A stretch of DNA of 64,000 bases from Calidifontibacter indicus. GTDB lineage: Bacteria; Actinomycetota; Actinomycetes; Actinomycetales; Dermatophilaceae. Each line of letters begins with the position of its first letter. Position 1 is the stretch's first letter. The stretch is taken from contig NZ_QTUA01000001.1 in the NCBI RefSeq assembly GCF_003386865.1, forward strand, positions 2,790,001-2,854,000, given 5' to 3'. Made by a program: the position numbers and the translations under genes. Below the pieces are notes generated by a model, which saw nothing but the letters and a program-made list of their open reading frames with translations, was not told where the DNA came from and did no database searches. Shown here in pieces: positions 17,677 through 25,803 of this stretch.

Positions 17677-17947
17677 CAAGAACATGGCGGAGCCGACCCG
17701 TACGGAACAGGAAGCCTGGCTCCAGGAGGCCTGCGCGGCCATCGGTGTCGACTACTCGCTGCTCGACGTTTCTCTCGTGCTCGAGCTGACCAAGCAGGTG
17801 GCGCACCGATTCGTGCGCCCGATGGCGCCGGTGTCGGCGTACGCGTTGGGTGTCGCAGTGGGTCTCTCGGCGGCTGCAGAAGGGCCGGTCGACCAGCGTG
17901 CGCTGGTGGAGCGGATTGTGGAAACCCTTCCGCCGCAGAAGGATTGA
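17669..17947 (+). CDS. DUF6457-family small protein paired with MobA
   Basis: A 92-residue soluble, mostly helical protein with the segment WLQEACAAIGVDYSLLDVSLVLELTKQVAHRFVRPMAPVSAYALGVAVG. I recognise this as the small actinobacterial family (DUF6457) found beside mobA; its biochemical role is not established. The start ATG at 17669 overlaps the mobA stop by eight bases and GAGGAG lies about 12 bases upstream. Probably an accessory of molybdenum cofactor synthesis, inferred from context only. Confidence 0.8.
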   Translation: MSDKNMAEPTRTEQEAWLQEACAAIGVDYSLLDVSLVLELTKQVAHRFVRPMAPVSAYALGVAVGLSAAAEGPVDQRALVERIVETLPPQKD

Positions 17948-18134
17948 TCTCATCTACAAGACGATCGATCGCCTTGGGCGAAGGTATGCCTCGATCGTCC
18001 GGCCCGAAAGCCCTACTTTCGACGAATGGCAGACGGGGCGTGGTAGGTCGTCCAGAATGGTGCCGAGGGGGTGGGTGGGTGATGTTTGACGGTGCAACGG
18101 GGCCCGACGATGCGTGCACGCAACGGGCCATCGG

Positions 18135-19271
18135 ATGAGCCGGGTTCTGCTCGTGACCCACGAGGCGACCCTGAGCGGCGCGCCGAGGGTGGCACTACTC
18201 GTCGCCCGGGTACTTCGCGATGTGGGGCACGATGTCGATGTCGTGAGCCGGACCGATGGTCCAATGCTCCAAGAATTCGCCTCTGAATCGAGGACCCGTC
18301 TCGAGTTCGCCCACCGTTGGCGAAGGCGGCTGTGGAGCTATGCACCGCGCAGGGTCGCCCTCACAGTCGACCTGATCCTCGCCACCGCGACCATGCTCAG
18401 GCACCGCCCCGACATCGTGTACGTCAACTCGACGTCAGCCGCGATCTACTCACGTGCGGCGAGACTCACCAAACGACCGACGAATATCCTTCATGTGCAC
18501 GAGTCCGGCACGAACAGTGACTTCTTCATCCGAAGAGCTGGCCTGACCCTGACGTCTGGCGATATTCGGCTGGTGGCGTGTTCGCCCAGCGTTCGAAAAG
18601 AACTCGGCGTGCTTCTCGAGGTCCCGGAAAGCTCAATCCACCTGTTGCTCTCCGTGCCGGATGACCGCGAGGTGCGACGCAGCCAGCCGCTCCCGCCGGG
18701 GGCGGCCGATGACGTCGATGTCTTGACGATCGGATGCTGCGGCACCGCAGAGCTTCGAAAAGGTGTCGACCTCTGGGTGGATGCGGCAACGCGAATCCAA
18801 GCCGCATTGCCTGAACGCCGGTTGTCGTTCCCGTGGGTCGGCTCGGTGGACAGCGCCGATCGCGCCCGCTGGGAGGCGGGTTCCCCGATCGACTTCATGG
18901 GCGTCCGGTCAGACCCCTACCCTGTCCTGCGAAGCTTCGATGTGATGGTGCTGCCGTCGCGCGATGACCCGTTTCCACTGGTGGTGATGGAAGCCATGCT
19001 GCTCGCTCGACCCATCGTGGCCTTCGACGTCGGCGGCGTACGCGATCAGTTGGGCGACGCGGGTGTAGTCGTGCCGGCGAGCGACGTCGACGCTTTGGTA
19101 GGAGCGGTCGTCAGCTTGGTCGAGGATCCGACGCGACGTGACGAACTCGGCCGTGCCGCAGCGGAAAGAGCCGAAGTCCTTTATACGCGGTCTGCGTTCA
19201 GCACAAAGTTGCTGCAAGTACTGCGTCCCACGCCGACCGCTACTCGCGACCAAGCCAACATGGCCCTCTAG
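18135..19271 (+). CDS. Glycosyltransferase family 4 (GT-B fold)
   Basis: A 378-residue GT-B glycosyltransferase. The N-terminal half begins SRVLLVTHEATLSGAPRVALLVARVL, a common acceptor-binding start. The C-terminal half has the GT4 donor-binding pattern: RKGVDLWVDAA, FMGVRSDPYPVLRSFDVMVLPSRDDPFPLVVMEAMLLARPIVAFDVGGVRDQLGDAGVVV, with the E-x7-E motif. Sugar specificity is not predictable. The ATG at 18135 is preferred over a GTG at 18114. It opens the glycan locus, 187 bases after DUF6457, and its end overlaps the next convergent gene by four bases. Confidence 0.87.
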   Translation: MSRVLLVTHEATLSGAPRVALLVARVLRDVGHDVDVVSRTDGPMLQEFASESRTRLEFAHRWRRRLWSYAPRRVALTVDLILATATMLRHRPDIVYVNSTSAAIYSRAARLTKRPTNILHVHESGTNSDFFIRRAGLTLTSGDIRLVACSPSVRKELGVLLEVPESSIHLLLSVPDDREVRRSQPLPPGAADDVDVLTIGCCGTAELRKGVDLWVDAATRIQAALPERRLSFPWVGSVDSADRARWEAGSPIDFMGVRSDPYPVLRSFDVMVLPSRDDPFPLVVMEAMLLARPIVAFDVGGVRDQLGDAGVVVPASDVDALVGAVVSLVEDPTRRDELGRAAAERAEVLYTRSAFSTKLLQVLRPTPTATRDQANMAL

Positions 19272-20491
19272 ATCGGAGTGAATCCCAACGGGCGTGCCCG
19301 ACGGCGCCTCCAGTGGTCAGGCAACTCAACCGCATTGGGGCCTGCGACAACCCAAGTGTCGCTCGGTTGAACGCCGACGATCCACGGGTGCTCTACCGAA
19401 AACGCTGACCGCAGTTGGAGAAGGCCGTCGTCGTCGAGATCCTCGATCACGATGTTCGACCCAGCGTCGAGGCTCGCCAGTCGTCGACAAAGGTCATCGA
19501 CAGACCCGCATGTCGACATGATCACTGGACGGCCACCGCGCTCGAGGGTCGTCGGTGTTGGCGTGTGCCCGGCAAAGTCGCCAGCACGGTCAAGATTGAA
19601 CAGGTGGAGAGGCTGCGTGGGACTGAATGCGAGATGATCGACCTCTTCGATGAGTTCGCTGAGCACCACTTGACGATCCACCAATCGTCGAAGCGCACGT
19701 GCACGACGTGACTCGCGTAACCAGCGCAACCGCCAGCCATGGTCGCTGACCAGAGGTAAACGCCGCCACCGACGGCTCCTCGAGCCCAGAATTCCGCACG
19801 TCGTCCGAACATCCTCGAACTCTGGGTACATCGAACGGACCTTTTGATGTGCCGCCGCAAGACCCCGCATGTTGGTGCTCATGCTGTTGTGCGTGAGCGC
19901 CGAATCCGTAGCACCTACCCGATAACCGTTGCGGCGTAGTCGAAGCCCCAACTCAACGGCATACGCATGCCACGCCAGGTCTGGGTCTTCGGTGAGGGGG
20001 TACTCCAGCAGGGTGTCGCGACGGATCATGAACAGCACCTCGTCGACGCTATCCACCTCGATCGGCACGACCGCCGCGTCACCGTTCAAGCGAACACGGT
20101 CTCGGATACGACCGACTGCTCGGTCTGCGTGAGTCACCCCACTCGCCCCGAGCAGACCCCAACGTGGTCCACCGTCCGAAGGGCTTTCGAGGAGCGCACG
20201 CGCTGCTTCGGCCAACCTGTCCAGCGAGTGCAGGTACACGTCTTGATGGACGAGGACGACGACCTCGTTGTGCGCTCGGCGAGCGCCAGCGTTAAGGGCG
20301 GCCCCAGCCGAGACGTATCGATGCTCGCGATTGTCCATGGGGATGTACTCGACATCGACTGTTCCGCTGTATTCCCCGAGTGATCGATCCAGACAGTGGC
20401 GACGGACCGCGATGTCGTTGTAGACACAAACCAACGAAAGACTCGGGTTTCCAGCGCTCGGCGTGCCGTCGGTCGCTTGGCGCACGATCAA
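19268..20491 (-). CDS. GT2-like glycosyltransferase with C-terminal extension
   Basis: A 407-residue protein whose first 230 residues resemble a family 2 (GT-A) glycosyltransferase: SLVCVYNDIAVRRHCLDRSL, YIPMDNREH, ALNAGARRAHNEVVVLVHQDVYLHSLD (the HQD replaces the usual DxD), and WHAYAVELGLRLRRNGYRVG. The C-terminal 150 residues (FSPTQPLHLFNLDRAGDF...) are not recognised. A TTG start at 20491 overlaps the acetyltransferase stop (TTGA) with GAGG four bases upstream; a GTG at 20485 is an alternative. Function is assigned only at family level. Confidence 0.72.
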   Translation of the reverse strand: MIVRQATDGTPSAGNPSLSLVCVYNDIAVRRHCLDRSLGEYSGTVDVEYIPMDNREHRYVSAGAALNAGARRAHNEVVVLVHQDVYLHSLDRLAEAARALLESPSDGGPRWGLLGASGVTHADRAVGRIRDRVRLNGDAAVVPIEVDSVDEVLFMIRRDTLLEYPLTEDPDLAWHAYAVELGLRLRRNGYRVGATDSALTHNSMSTNMRGLAAAHQKVRSMYPEFEDVRTTCGILGSRSRRWRRLPLVSDHGWRLRWLRESRRARALRRLVDRQVVLSELIEEVDHLAFSPTQPLHLFNLDRAGDFAGHTPTPTTLERGGRPVIMSTCGSVDDLCRRLASLDAGSNIVIEDLDDDGLLQLRSAFSVEHPWIVGVQPSDTWVVAGPNAVELPDHWRRRRARPLGFTPI

Positions 20492-21138
20492 CGGTCCTCA
20501 GGCAAGCCCGTGCCGTCCGCCTCGGACAGCACACCGTCTCGCTCGATGTAGAGGCTTCCGGTCCGGGGGCACCGAAATTCTCCACCACCCGCGGGGTGCA
20601 ATGGCACGCCCGCGCGGCCTACCCATCTGATCCGCCGCGCCGGAACACCTGCAACCAACGCAAAATCGGGGACATCCTTGGTGACCACCGCGCCCGCAGC
20701 TACCACTGCCCACCGACCGATTGTCACGGGGGCGATGCACACTGCCCGAGCGCCGACTGCCGCTCCATAGCGGACGGTCACGCCGACTGCATCCCAGTCG
20801 TGGGAGCTTTTCAGCAGCCCTGCCGGGGTGACAGCCCGTGGGAACTGGTCGTTGGTGAACACCACCGCTGGGCCGATGAACGCACCGTCCTCGACCACAG
20901 CGGGTTCATAGACGAGTGCATGGTTCTGCACCTTGCAGTCGTCACCCATTCGGACACCCGGTCCGATGTAGGCACCGCGACCGATAATGCAGCGATCGCC
21001 GATCACAGCATCCTCACGCACCTGCGCCAAGTGCCAGATGCGGGTGCTCAATCCGAGGGTGGCACGGGAATCGACATCTGCCGATTCGGCGATCAGCGGT
21101 GCGTTCGGCTCGCTAGATTCGACTGCAGTTGCGGACAT
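20488..21138 (-). CDS. WbpD/WlbB-like nucleotide-sugar N-acetyltransferase (left-handed beta-helix)
   Basis: A 216-residue hexapeptide-repeat transferase. The run RIWHLAQVREDAVIGDRC, GPGVRMGDDCKVQNHALVYE, GAFIGPAVVFTND...PRAV and VVAAGAVVTKDVPDFALVAGVPARRI follows the pattern of WbpD/WlbB, which acetylate the 3-amino group of UDP-2-acetamido-3-amino-glucuronate. It has a C-terminal Cys-containing tail (GGEFRCPRTGSLY) as in relatives. GAGGAG precedes the ATG. It pairs functionally with the WlbA-like dehydrogenase (41267-42322) and the C3-like aminotransferase (38014-39129) across the locus; exact substrate is inferred. Confidence 0.82.
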   Translation of the reverse strand: MSATAVESSEPNAPLIAESADVDSRATLGLSTRIWHLAQVREDAVIGDRCIIGRGAYIGPGVRMGDDCKVQNHALVYEPAVVEDGAFIGPAVVFTNDQFPRAVTPAGLLKSSHDWDAVGVTVRYGAAVGARAVCIAPVTIGRWAVVAAGAVVTKDVPDFALVAGVPARRIRWVGRAGVPLHPAGGGEFRCPRTGSLYIERDGVLSEADGTGLPEDR

Positions 21139-21190
21139 TCACAGCTCCTCGTCCAAGGCGTACATCGATGCTAAGCGGGGGTGGGCACAG

Positions 21191-22216
21191 GTGGAGACGG
21201 TTTTGCAGGAACCCGCTGCGCCTGTGCCGGGTTCGAACCGCGAACGGGCGAGTGCACCCGGGTGGACCACGCTTCCGGCGATGGTTCTCGCCCTCACCAC
21301 GCTGGTGCTCACCGTCCCTCGCCTGCTCGACACCGACACGGCGTACGGCGTGTTCCTCGCGGCACTCGCGCCATTCGGCGTAGTCACTGCGCTGCTTACC
21401 CTGGCCGCGACTGCGCCGCTGGTTCGACGCGCCGGGTACGCCGGGAACGCGGCGCAGGCAATCTGTCTGGCAGCCGGGGCGATGCTTGCTCTGCATCTGG
21501 CCTGGCTGGCACCGCTCTACATCGGACAACGTGCTCAGGGTGTCGGCACCGGACGGATCGTGCTGATGACACAGAATTTCGAGACGGGCAACGCTGCAGC
21601 TTTGGAGCGCACTGTGCGGGCGCAGGTCGTCGACATTCTCGTCATATGCGACACCGGATCCTCCCAGCGGGCAGCCGCGACACGCTTGGCCGATCGAGCC
21701 GGCCTGCGTTACCAGGTCACCGATGGCGGCTCGGCCGTCTTCTCCCGCTTCCCGATCGTTGAAACCACTCGCATCTCCGCCGGAGGTAGTTCCCGGACCG
21801 TTCTGGTTCGCGACACTCCCATCGGAGATCTGACCGTGTACGCACTTCACCCCACGCCTGGGTACAACGCGTCAAAATGGGGCGCGGACTACCGCCAGAT
21901 CAACGCAGTCATCGGGGCCGCGCCTGCGCGGAACTCGATCATCGCCGGCGACCTGAACGCCACTGCCGACAACGCCCCGCTACGCCGACTCATCTCCAAC
22001 GGCTATGCCGACGCAGCGACGCAGGTCAGGTCAGGGCTGCAGTTCACGTGGCCCGCGGACAACCGGTCCGTCGCCGGCCTGCGCGTCCCGCCGGTCTTCA
22101 CACTCGACCACGTGCTGACGTCCAAGGACCTGGCCGTGACGCAGCTGCGAACCATCAGTCTGGCTGGCGCCGATCACCGCGGCCTGGTCACCACGATTGG
22201 TCGGCGGAATCCGTGA
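21191..22216 (+). CDS. Membrane-anchored endonuclease/exonuclease/phosphatase (EEP)-family protein
   Basis: The N-terminal part carries three predicted membrane helices (TLPAMVLALTTLVLTVPRLL, VFLAALAPFGVVTALLTLAA, AICLAAGAMLALHLAWLAPLYIG). A C-terminal EEP domain of about 220 residues follows, with the Asn of MTQNFE, GDLNATADN near residue 255 and DHRGLV near the end, so it probably faces outside. The usual metal-binding glutamate (LQE) is replaced by CDTG, which casts doubt on normal hydrolase activity. The GTG at 21191 is chosen by its position after GGGGGTGGG; the true start is uncertain. It sits among glycan genes; substrate unknown. Confidence 0.72.
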   Translation: METVLQEPAAPVPGSNRERASAPGWTTLPAMVLALTTLVLTVPRLLDTDTAYGVFLAALAPFGVVTALLTLAATAPLVRRAGYAGNAAQAICLAAGAMLALHLAWLAPLYIGQRAQGVGTGRIVLMTQNFETGNAAALERTVRAQVVDILVICDTGSSQRAAATRLADRAGLRYQVTDGGSAVFSRFPIVETTRISAGGSSRTVLVRDTPIGDLTVYALHPTPGYNASKWGADYRQINAVIGAAPARNSIIAGDLNATADNAPLRRLISNGYADAATQVRSGLQFTWPADNRSVAGLRVPPVFTLDHVLTSKDLAVTQLRTISLAGADHRGLVTTIGRRNP

Positions 22217-22274
22217 AACGTGGGCGCAACAGCATGCGTTGAGGGACAATTCCTTGAAGGCACTGGGGGGATCA

Positions 22275-23120
22275 ATGGTCAGCGTCGTCATTGCCGCGCA
22301 CGAAGAAGAAGCCGTCATCGGGCAGTGCCTGCGGGCACTGCTGGAGCAGCGCCATGTCCATCCTCTTGAGATCGTGGTCTGTGCGAACGGCTGTGCTGAT
22401 CGGACCGCAGCAGTGGCTCGCAGTTACGGGGTCAAGGTCCTTGATCTGCCCGAACCCGGCAAGACCGGCGCGCTCAACGCAGCAGAGGATGCCGTCTCCA
22501 CCTTCCCTCGGATCTATCTGGACGCTGACATCGTGCTGGCTCCGGATGCCGTCAATCGGCTGGTGGGATCATTGAACGACTCACCCGGGGGCATCGTTGC
22601 AGTGCCGTCCAGGCGGATCGACACCCGCGGGCGGCCAATCCTCGTGCGGTCGTACTTCGCAGTGAACTCCCGGCTTCCGATCTTTCGAGATGCGTTGTTC
22701 GGGCGCGGGACGATCTGTCTGTCTGCCCCCGCACGGGCCCGGTTCGACCGCTTTCCGACTGTGATCGCGGACGACCTCTTTCTCGACTCCCTCTTCACAG
22801 CGTCCGAGCGCGTGGTGGTGCCCGAAGTCGAAGTGCTCATCGCAGCACCACACAGCACCAAGGAGCTGCTGAACAGACTGGTGCGGGTGCGCCGAGGAAA
22901 CTCCGAGTTACGTGCCAACGCAGAATTCGCCGGTAGCTCGCTGCGCGCGACCGACCGTTGGGCCTGGTGGAGGTCTGTCGTGCGCCCGAACCCAGAACTT
23001 GCCCCGGCCGCAGTCCCCTATGTCGTGATCACCATGTTGGCAGCTGTGCTGGCCCGGCGAAACTCCATCGACTGGGGTCGCGATGGGAGCACCAGGAGCA
23101 GCGCGGGGGCGAGGGTGTGA
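22275..23120 (+). CDS. Glycosyltransferase family 2
   Basis: A 281-residue GT-A glycosyltransferase. It begins MVSVVIAAHEEEAVIGQCLRALLEQ, has IVVCANGCADRTAAVAR, GKTGALNAAED and the metal-binding YLDADIVLAPDAV (DAD motif) near residue 88. A C-terminal hydrophobic segment (AVPYVVITMLAAVLAR) suggests membrane association. The ATG at 22275 is preceded by a GGGGGG run. Its stop overlaps the deacetylase start, so both are co-translated; this pairing suggests that the transferred sugar may be de-N-acetylated. Confidence 0.85.
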   Translation: MVSVVIAAHEEEAVIGQCLRALLEQRHVHPLEIVVCANGCADRTAAVARSYGVKVLDLPEPGKTGALNAAEDAVSTFPRIYLDADIVLAPDAVNRLVGSLNDSPGGIVAVPSRRIDTRGRPILVRSYFAVNSRLPIFRDALFGRGTICLSAPARARFDRFPTVIADDLFLDSLFTASERVVVPEVEVLIAAPHSTKELLNRLVRVRRGNSELRANAEFAGSSLRATDRWAWWRSVVRPNPELAPAAVPYVVITMLAAVLARRNSIDWGRDGSTRSSAGARV

Positions 23121-23770
23121 ACGTCCATCTGTGCTTCCACGGGATCGGCCGGTGCGCGCGCGAGCGCGAACCCGGAGAGTCCGGCTATTGGGTAGCCCGC
23201 GACGAGTTCCTGCGCATCCTGGACGACGTCGCGAGCCACGGCGGAGTCGCGCTGAGCTTCGACGACGGGAATCGCTCGGACGTCGACGTGGCGCTCCCCG
23301 CGCTCAAGGAGCGCGGCCTGACCGCAACCTTCTTCCCACTAGCGGGCCGTCTCCTCGACCCGCTGAGCCTTGCGTCGGATGACCTTCGCCTACTGCGTGA
23401 CGAGGGGATGACCATCGGCAATCACGGGTGGGACCACGTCCCATGGCGCCGGCTGAGCCCGGCAGACGCTCACCGGGAGTTCGTCGAGTCACGCAACGTC
23501 CTGGAGGAAGCGGCCGGTGCACCCATCACCACGGTTGCCTTGCCGCTCGGTCAGTACGACCGTCGTACGCTGAAACGTCTACGTCACGAGGGTTACCGCA
23601 CGGTCTACAGCAGCGACCGACACCCGGCTCGCGACCGGGCGTGGCTGAGCGCGCGCTACAGCGTGGGAGCCGGCGACGACGTCGGCTCGGTGCGGCGGAT
23701 TCTGACGAATCACGCCGGCGCGCGCGAGATGCGCAACGTCATCTCATCTTCGGTCAAGCGAATGCGCTGA
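23117..23770 (+). CDS. Polysaccharide deacetylase (NodB-type, CE4)
   Basis: A 217-residue carbohydrate esterase family 4 protein. The NodB signature ALSFDDGNRSD (metal-binding DD pair) is near residue 47 and GNHGWDHVPW (H-x3-5-H metal ligands) near residue 104; LPLGQYDRRTLK follows. No signal peptide, so it probably acts on a lipid-linked intermediate at the cytoplasmic face. The GTG at 23117 overlaps the upstream glycosyltransferase stop. The 217-residue size is close to the bare catalytic domain. Confidence 0.86.
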   Translation: MNVHLCFHGIGRCAREREPGESGYWVARDEFLRILDDVASHGGVALSFDDGNRSDVDVALPALKERGLTATFFPLAGRLLDPLSLASDDLRLLRDEGMTIGNHGWDHVPWRRLSPADAHREFVESRNVLEEAAGAPITTVALPLGQYDRRTLKRLRHEGYRTVYSSDRHPARDRAWLSARYSVGAGDDVGSVRRILTNHAGAREMRNVISSSVKRMR

Positions 23771-23977
23771 CCAACTCCCCTATTGTTGCGGCACGCAATT
23801 TCCGTTGTACTGGAATTGTTGTGGTGCACAATTGATCGCGTCCTGACACAGTTCTAGATCACATAGCAGATCTCCGATAGTTTTGCCTGGTTTTTACCAT
23901 TTGTTCGACCCGCGAATTTGGTTGAACGCGTGTTCACCGGCACACTCTCAAGGGCCCCCTCCCGACGGAAATGTGTT
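23771..23977. other. AT-richer intergenic region before the secreted beta-helix gene
   Basis: This 207-base gap is conspicuously poorer in GC than its surroundings, with runs such as TTTTGCCTGGTTTTTACC near 23880-23898 and GCAATTTCCG near 23800. It probably holds the promoter of the next gene and possibly the end of the upstream transcript. No convincing -35/-10 pair or riboswitch fold was identified by eye. Confidence 0.4.
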
Positions 23978-25720
23978 ATGATCCAGAACTACGCCCCTCC
24001 CCCGACCAAATCCCGATCAAGTCGACGGCTCGCGCTTCCCCTGGCAGCGGCTGTCGGTGTTCTCGGATTCGCAGCCGTTCAGACTCTGTCGGGCGGGTCC
24101 GCAGGCGCCGCCACGGCTGTCGCGCCGATCGGCATGTTCCCCGACAACCTCGCACCGAGCATCGTCGCCGACACCGACCGTGTCCCCGTCGAACTCGGCG
24201 TGAAGTTCACCCCGCGGCAGTCCGGTGCGCTGACGGCCGTGCAGTACTACCAGAGTGCTCAGGCAACCGGCGTGAACCGCGCCACCGTGTGGTCCTCCAC
24301 CGGAAAGGCGATCGCCCAGGTCACCTTCCCCGTCACAACCAAGACCGGCTGGCGAACCATTCCACTCAGCACGCCCGTGAAGCTCACCGCCGGCCAGACC
24401 TATGTGGCGTCGTACTTCGCACCGAAGGGTGGATACCCGACGATCGAGAACAACCTCACGACCACGAAGACGGTTGCGGGGTTCCAACTGCCGGCAGGTG
24501 CCGGTGTCTACAGGTACGCCCCGACCGGTGGGTTCCCCATATCGACCTACAAGGGCACGAACTACCTGGTTGACGTGGTGTACTCGCCGTCGACGACCTC
24601 GGCCGCGACGACGGGCACGAGCACGGTGAGGCCATCGACCACGACGACCGCTACTGCGAAGCCGACCACGACCTCGACCACCACGGTGCAGCCCACCGCG
24701 TCGTCGACAACCACGGTGAAGCCGACCACCACGACGACGACCACGACCGCTGCGAAGCCCACGGCGAGCCCGACGACGCCAGTCGGTGCAGCCCAGTGCG
24801 TCGGCGCTGCCAACACGCCGGGTGGCGCTGACCCGTGGGGTGGCTGCTGGCCCGGACCTCAGAACACCGGCTACCCGCATGGATTGCCCGGCGACACCCG
24901 CAAGCCGGTTACCCTGACCGCCTACACCGGTCCCACGACCATTCGCAACTGCGGGGTCGTCATCGACTCCAAGGTCGTGAACGAGACGATCATCATCGAG
25001 GCGGGAAACGGAACCAAGTCGAAGGCGACGCCCTGCGTGACGATCCGTAACTCGCTTGTCAAGGGGGTCATCTACTCCGAGAAGTCAACCTACGGCCCCA
25101 CACTTATCGAGGACACCGAGGTTGCGCCCCCGGAACTTCCGTGGTGGGAGAACATCGGCCGCGCCAACGTGTTCGCGTATCGGGTGAACTCGCACGGCGG
25201 CCAAGGCGTCATCAAGTGCGACACGAACTGCGAGGCAAAGGACAACTGGGTTCACGGGATGAACCTTGGTGGGCAGTACCACTACAACGCATTTGGTGGG
25301 AACGGCACCGACAACTTCCGCATTGATCACAACTACGCGACCTGCGGCGATTGGTCGGCGACGTCCAACCCGGGTGGTGACGCGGGATGCTCGGCTGTCA
25401 TCGGCTTCTACGGTGACTTCGGGCCGATTCAGAACATCACGATCAACCGCAACTATCTCGCCTCAACGTTCGATGTGTCGTCGGCGGGCATCAACCGCCA
25501 GGCGGGATACTGTCTCAATCCTGGCCACTACCCCGGAAAGCCTTATCCGGACACTCGCAATCTCACGGTGACCGACAACGTGTTCGCCCGAGGCGGAAGC
25601 GGCAAGTGCGGCGTCTTCGGCCCGACGAACAGCCTCAACAAGGTCGGCGTCCCGAACGGGAACGTCTGGACCAACAACACCTACAACGACGGTCAGGTCA
25701 TCTCCCGAGTCGAGCAGTGA
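23978..25720 (+). CDS. Secreted DUF4082 protein with Thr-rich linker and C-terminal beta-helix domain
   Basis: A 580-residue exported protein. Residues 1-45 form a signal peptide (SRRLALPLAAAVGVLGFAAV...AGAATA). A DUF4082 domain follows (residues about 52-205): VELGVKFTPRQSGALTAVQYY, TPVKLTAGQTYVASYFAPKGGY, YKGTNYLVDVVY. Residues about 208-270 are a Ser/Thr/Pro linker of TTTT runs. The C-terminal 300 residues look like a parallel beta-helix, as in polysaccharide lyases: NCGVVIDSKVV, VTIRNSLVKGVIY, FRIDHNYATCG, ITINRNYLAS, LTVTDNVFARGGS. It may bind or cut the locus's polysaccharide; catalytic residues are not identified. GACGGAAA precedes the ATG. Confidence 0.8.
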   Translation: MIQNYAPPPTKSRSSRRLALPLAAAVGVLGFAAVQTLSGGSAGAATAVAPIGMFPDNLAPSIVADTDRVPVELGVKFTPRQSGALTAVQYYQSAQATGVNRATVWSSTGKAIAQVTFPVTTKTGWRTIPLSTPVKLTAGQTYVASYFAPKGGYPTIENNLTTTKTVAGFQLPAGAGVYRYAPTGGFPISTYKGTNYLVDVVYSPSTTSAATTGTSTVRPSTTTTATAKPTTTSTTTVQPTASSTTTVKPTTTTTTTTAAKPTASPTTPVGAAQCVGAANTPGGADPWGGCWPGPQNTGYPHGLPGDTRKPVTLTAYTGPTTIRNCGVVIDSKVVNETIIIEAGNGTKSKATPCVTIRNSLVKGVIYSEKSTYGPTLIEDTEVAPPELPWWENIGRANVFAYRVNSHGGQGVIKCDTNCEAKDNWVHGMNLGGQYHYNAFGGNGTDNFRIDHNYATCGDWSATSNPGGDAGCSAVIGFYGDFGPIQNITINRNYLASTFDVSSAGINRQAGYCLNPGHYPGKPYPDTRNLTVTDNVFARGGSGKCGVFGPTNSLNKVGVPNGNVWTNNTYNDGQVISRVEQ

Positions 25721-25761
25721 CCGACCCAGCGAGCGATCCGTACCGCCGTTGATTGGTCGAC

Positions 25762-25800
25762 AGCGGAACCCCCGGAGCCACTGTGCCCGGGGGTTCCGCT
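25762..25800. terminator. Bidirectional hairpin terminator between convergent genes
   Basis: A perfect 14-bp inverted repeat, AGCGGAACCCCCGG at 25762-25775 and CCGGGGGTTCCGCT at 25787-25800, separated by 11 bases. It lies in the 83-base gap between the beta-helix gene (plus) and the glycosyltransferase (minus), where one hairpin can serve both. No clear T-run follows on either side. Confidence 0.75.
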
Positions 25801-25803
25801 GTG

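Noticed and set aside
24590-24790. Repetitive ACC/ACG tract considered as a tandem-repeat or CRISPR-like array
   Set aside because: It encodes the Thr/Pro linker of the secreted DUF4082 protein; repeats are irregular and have no spacers.
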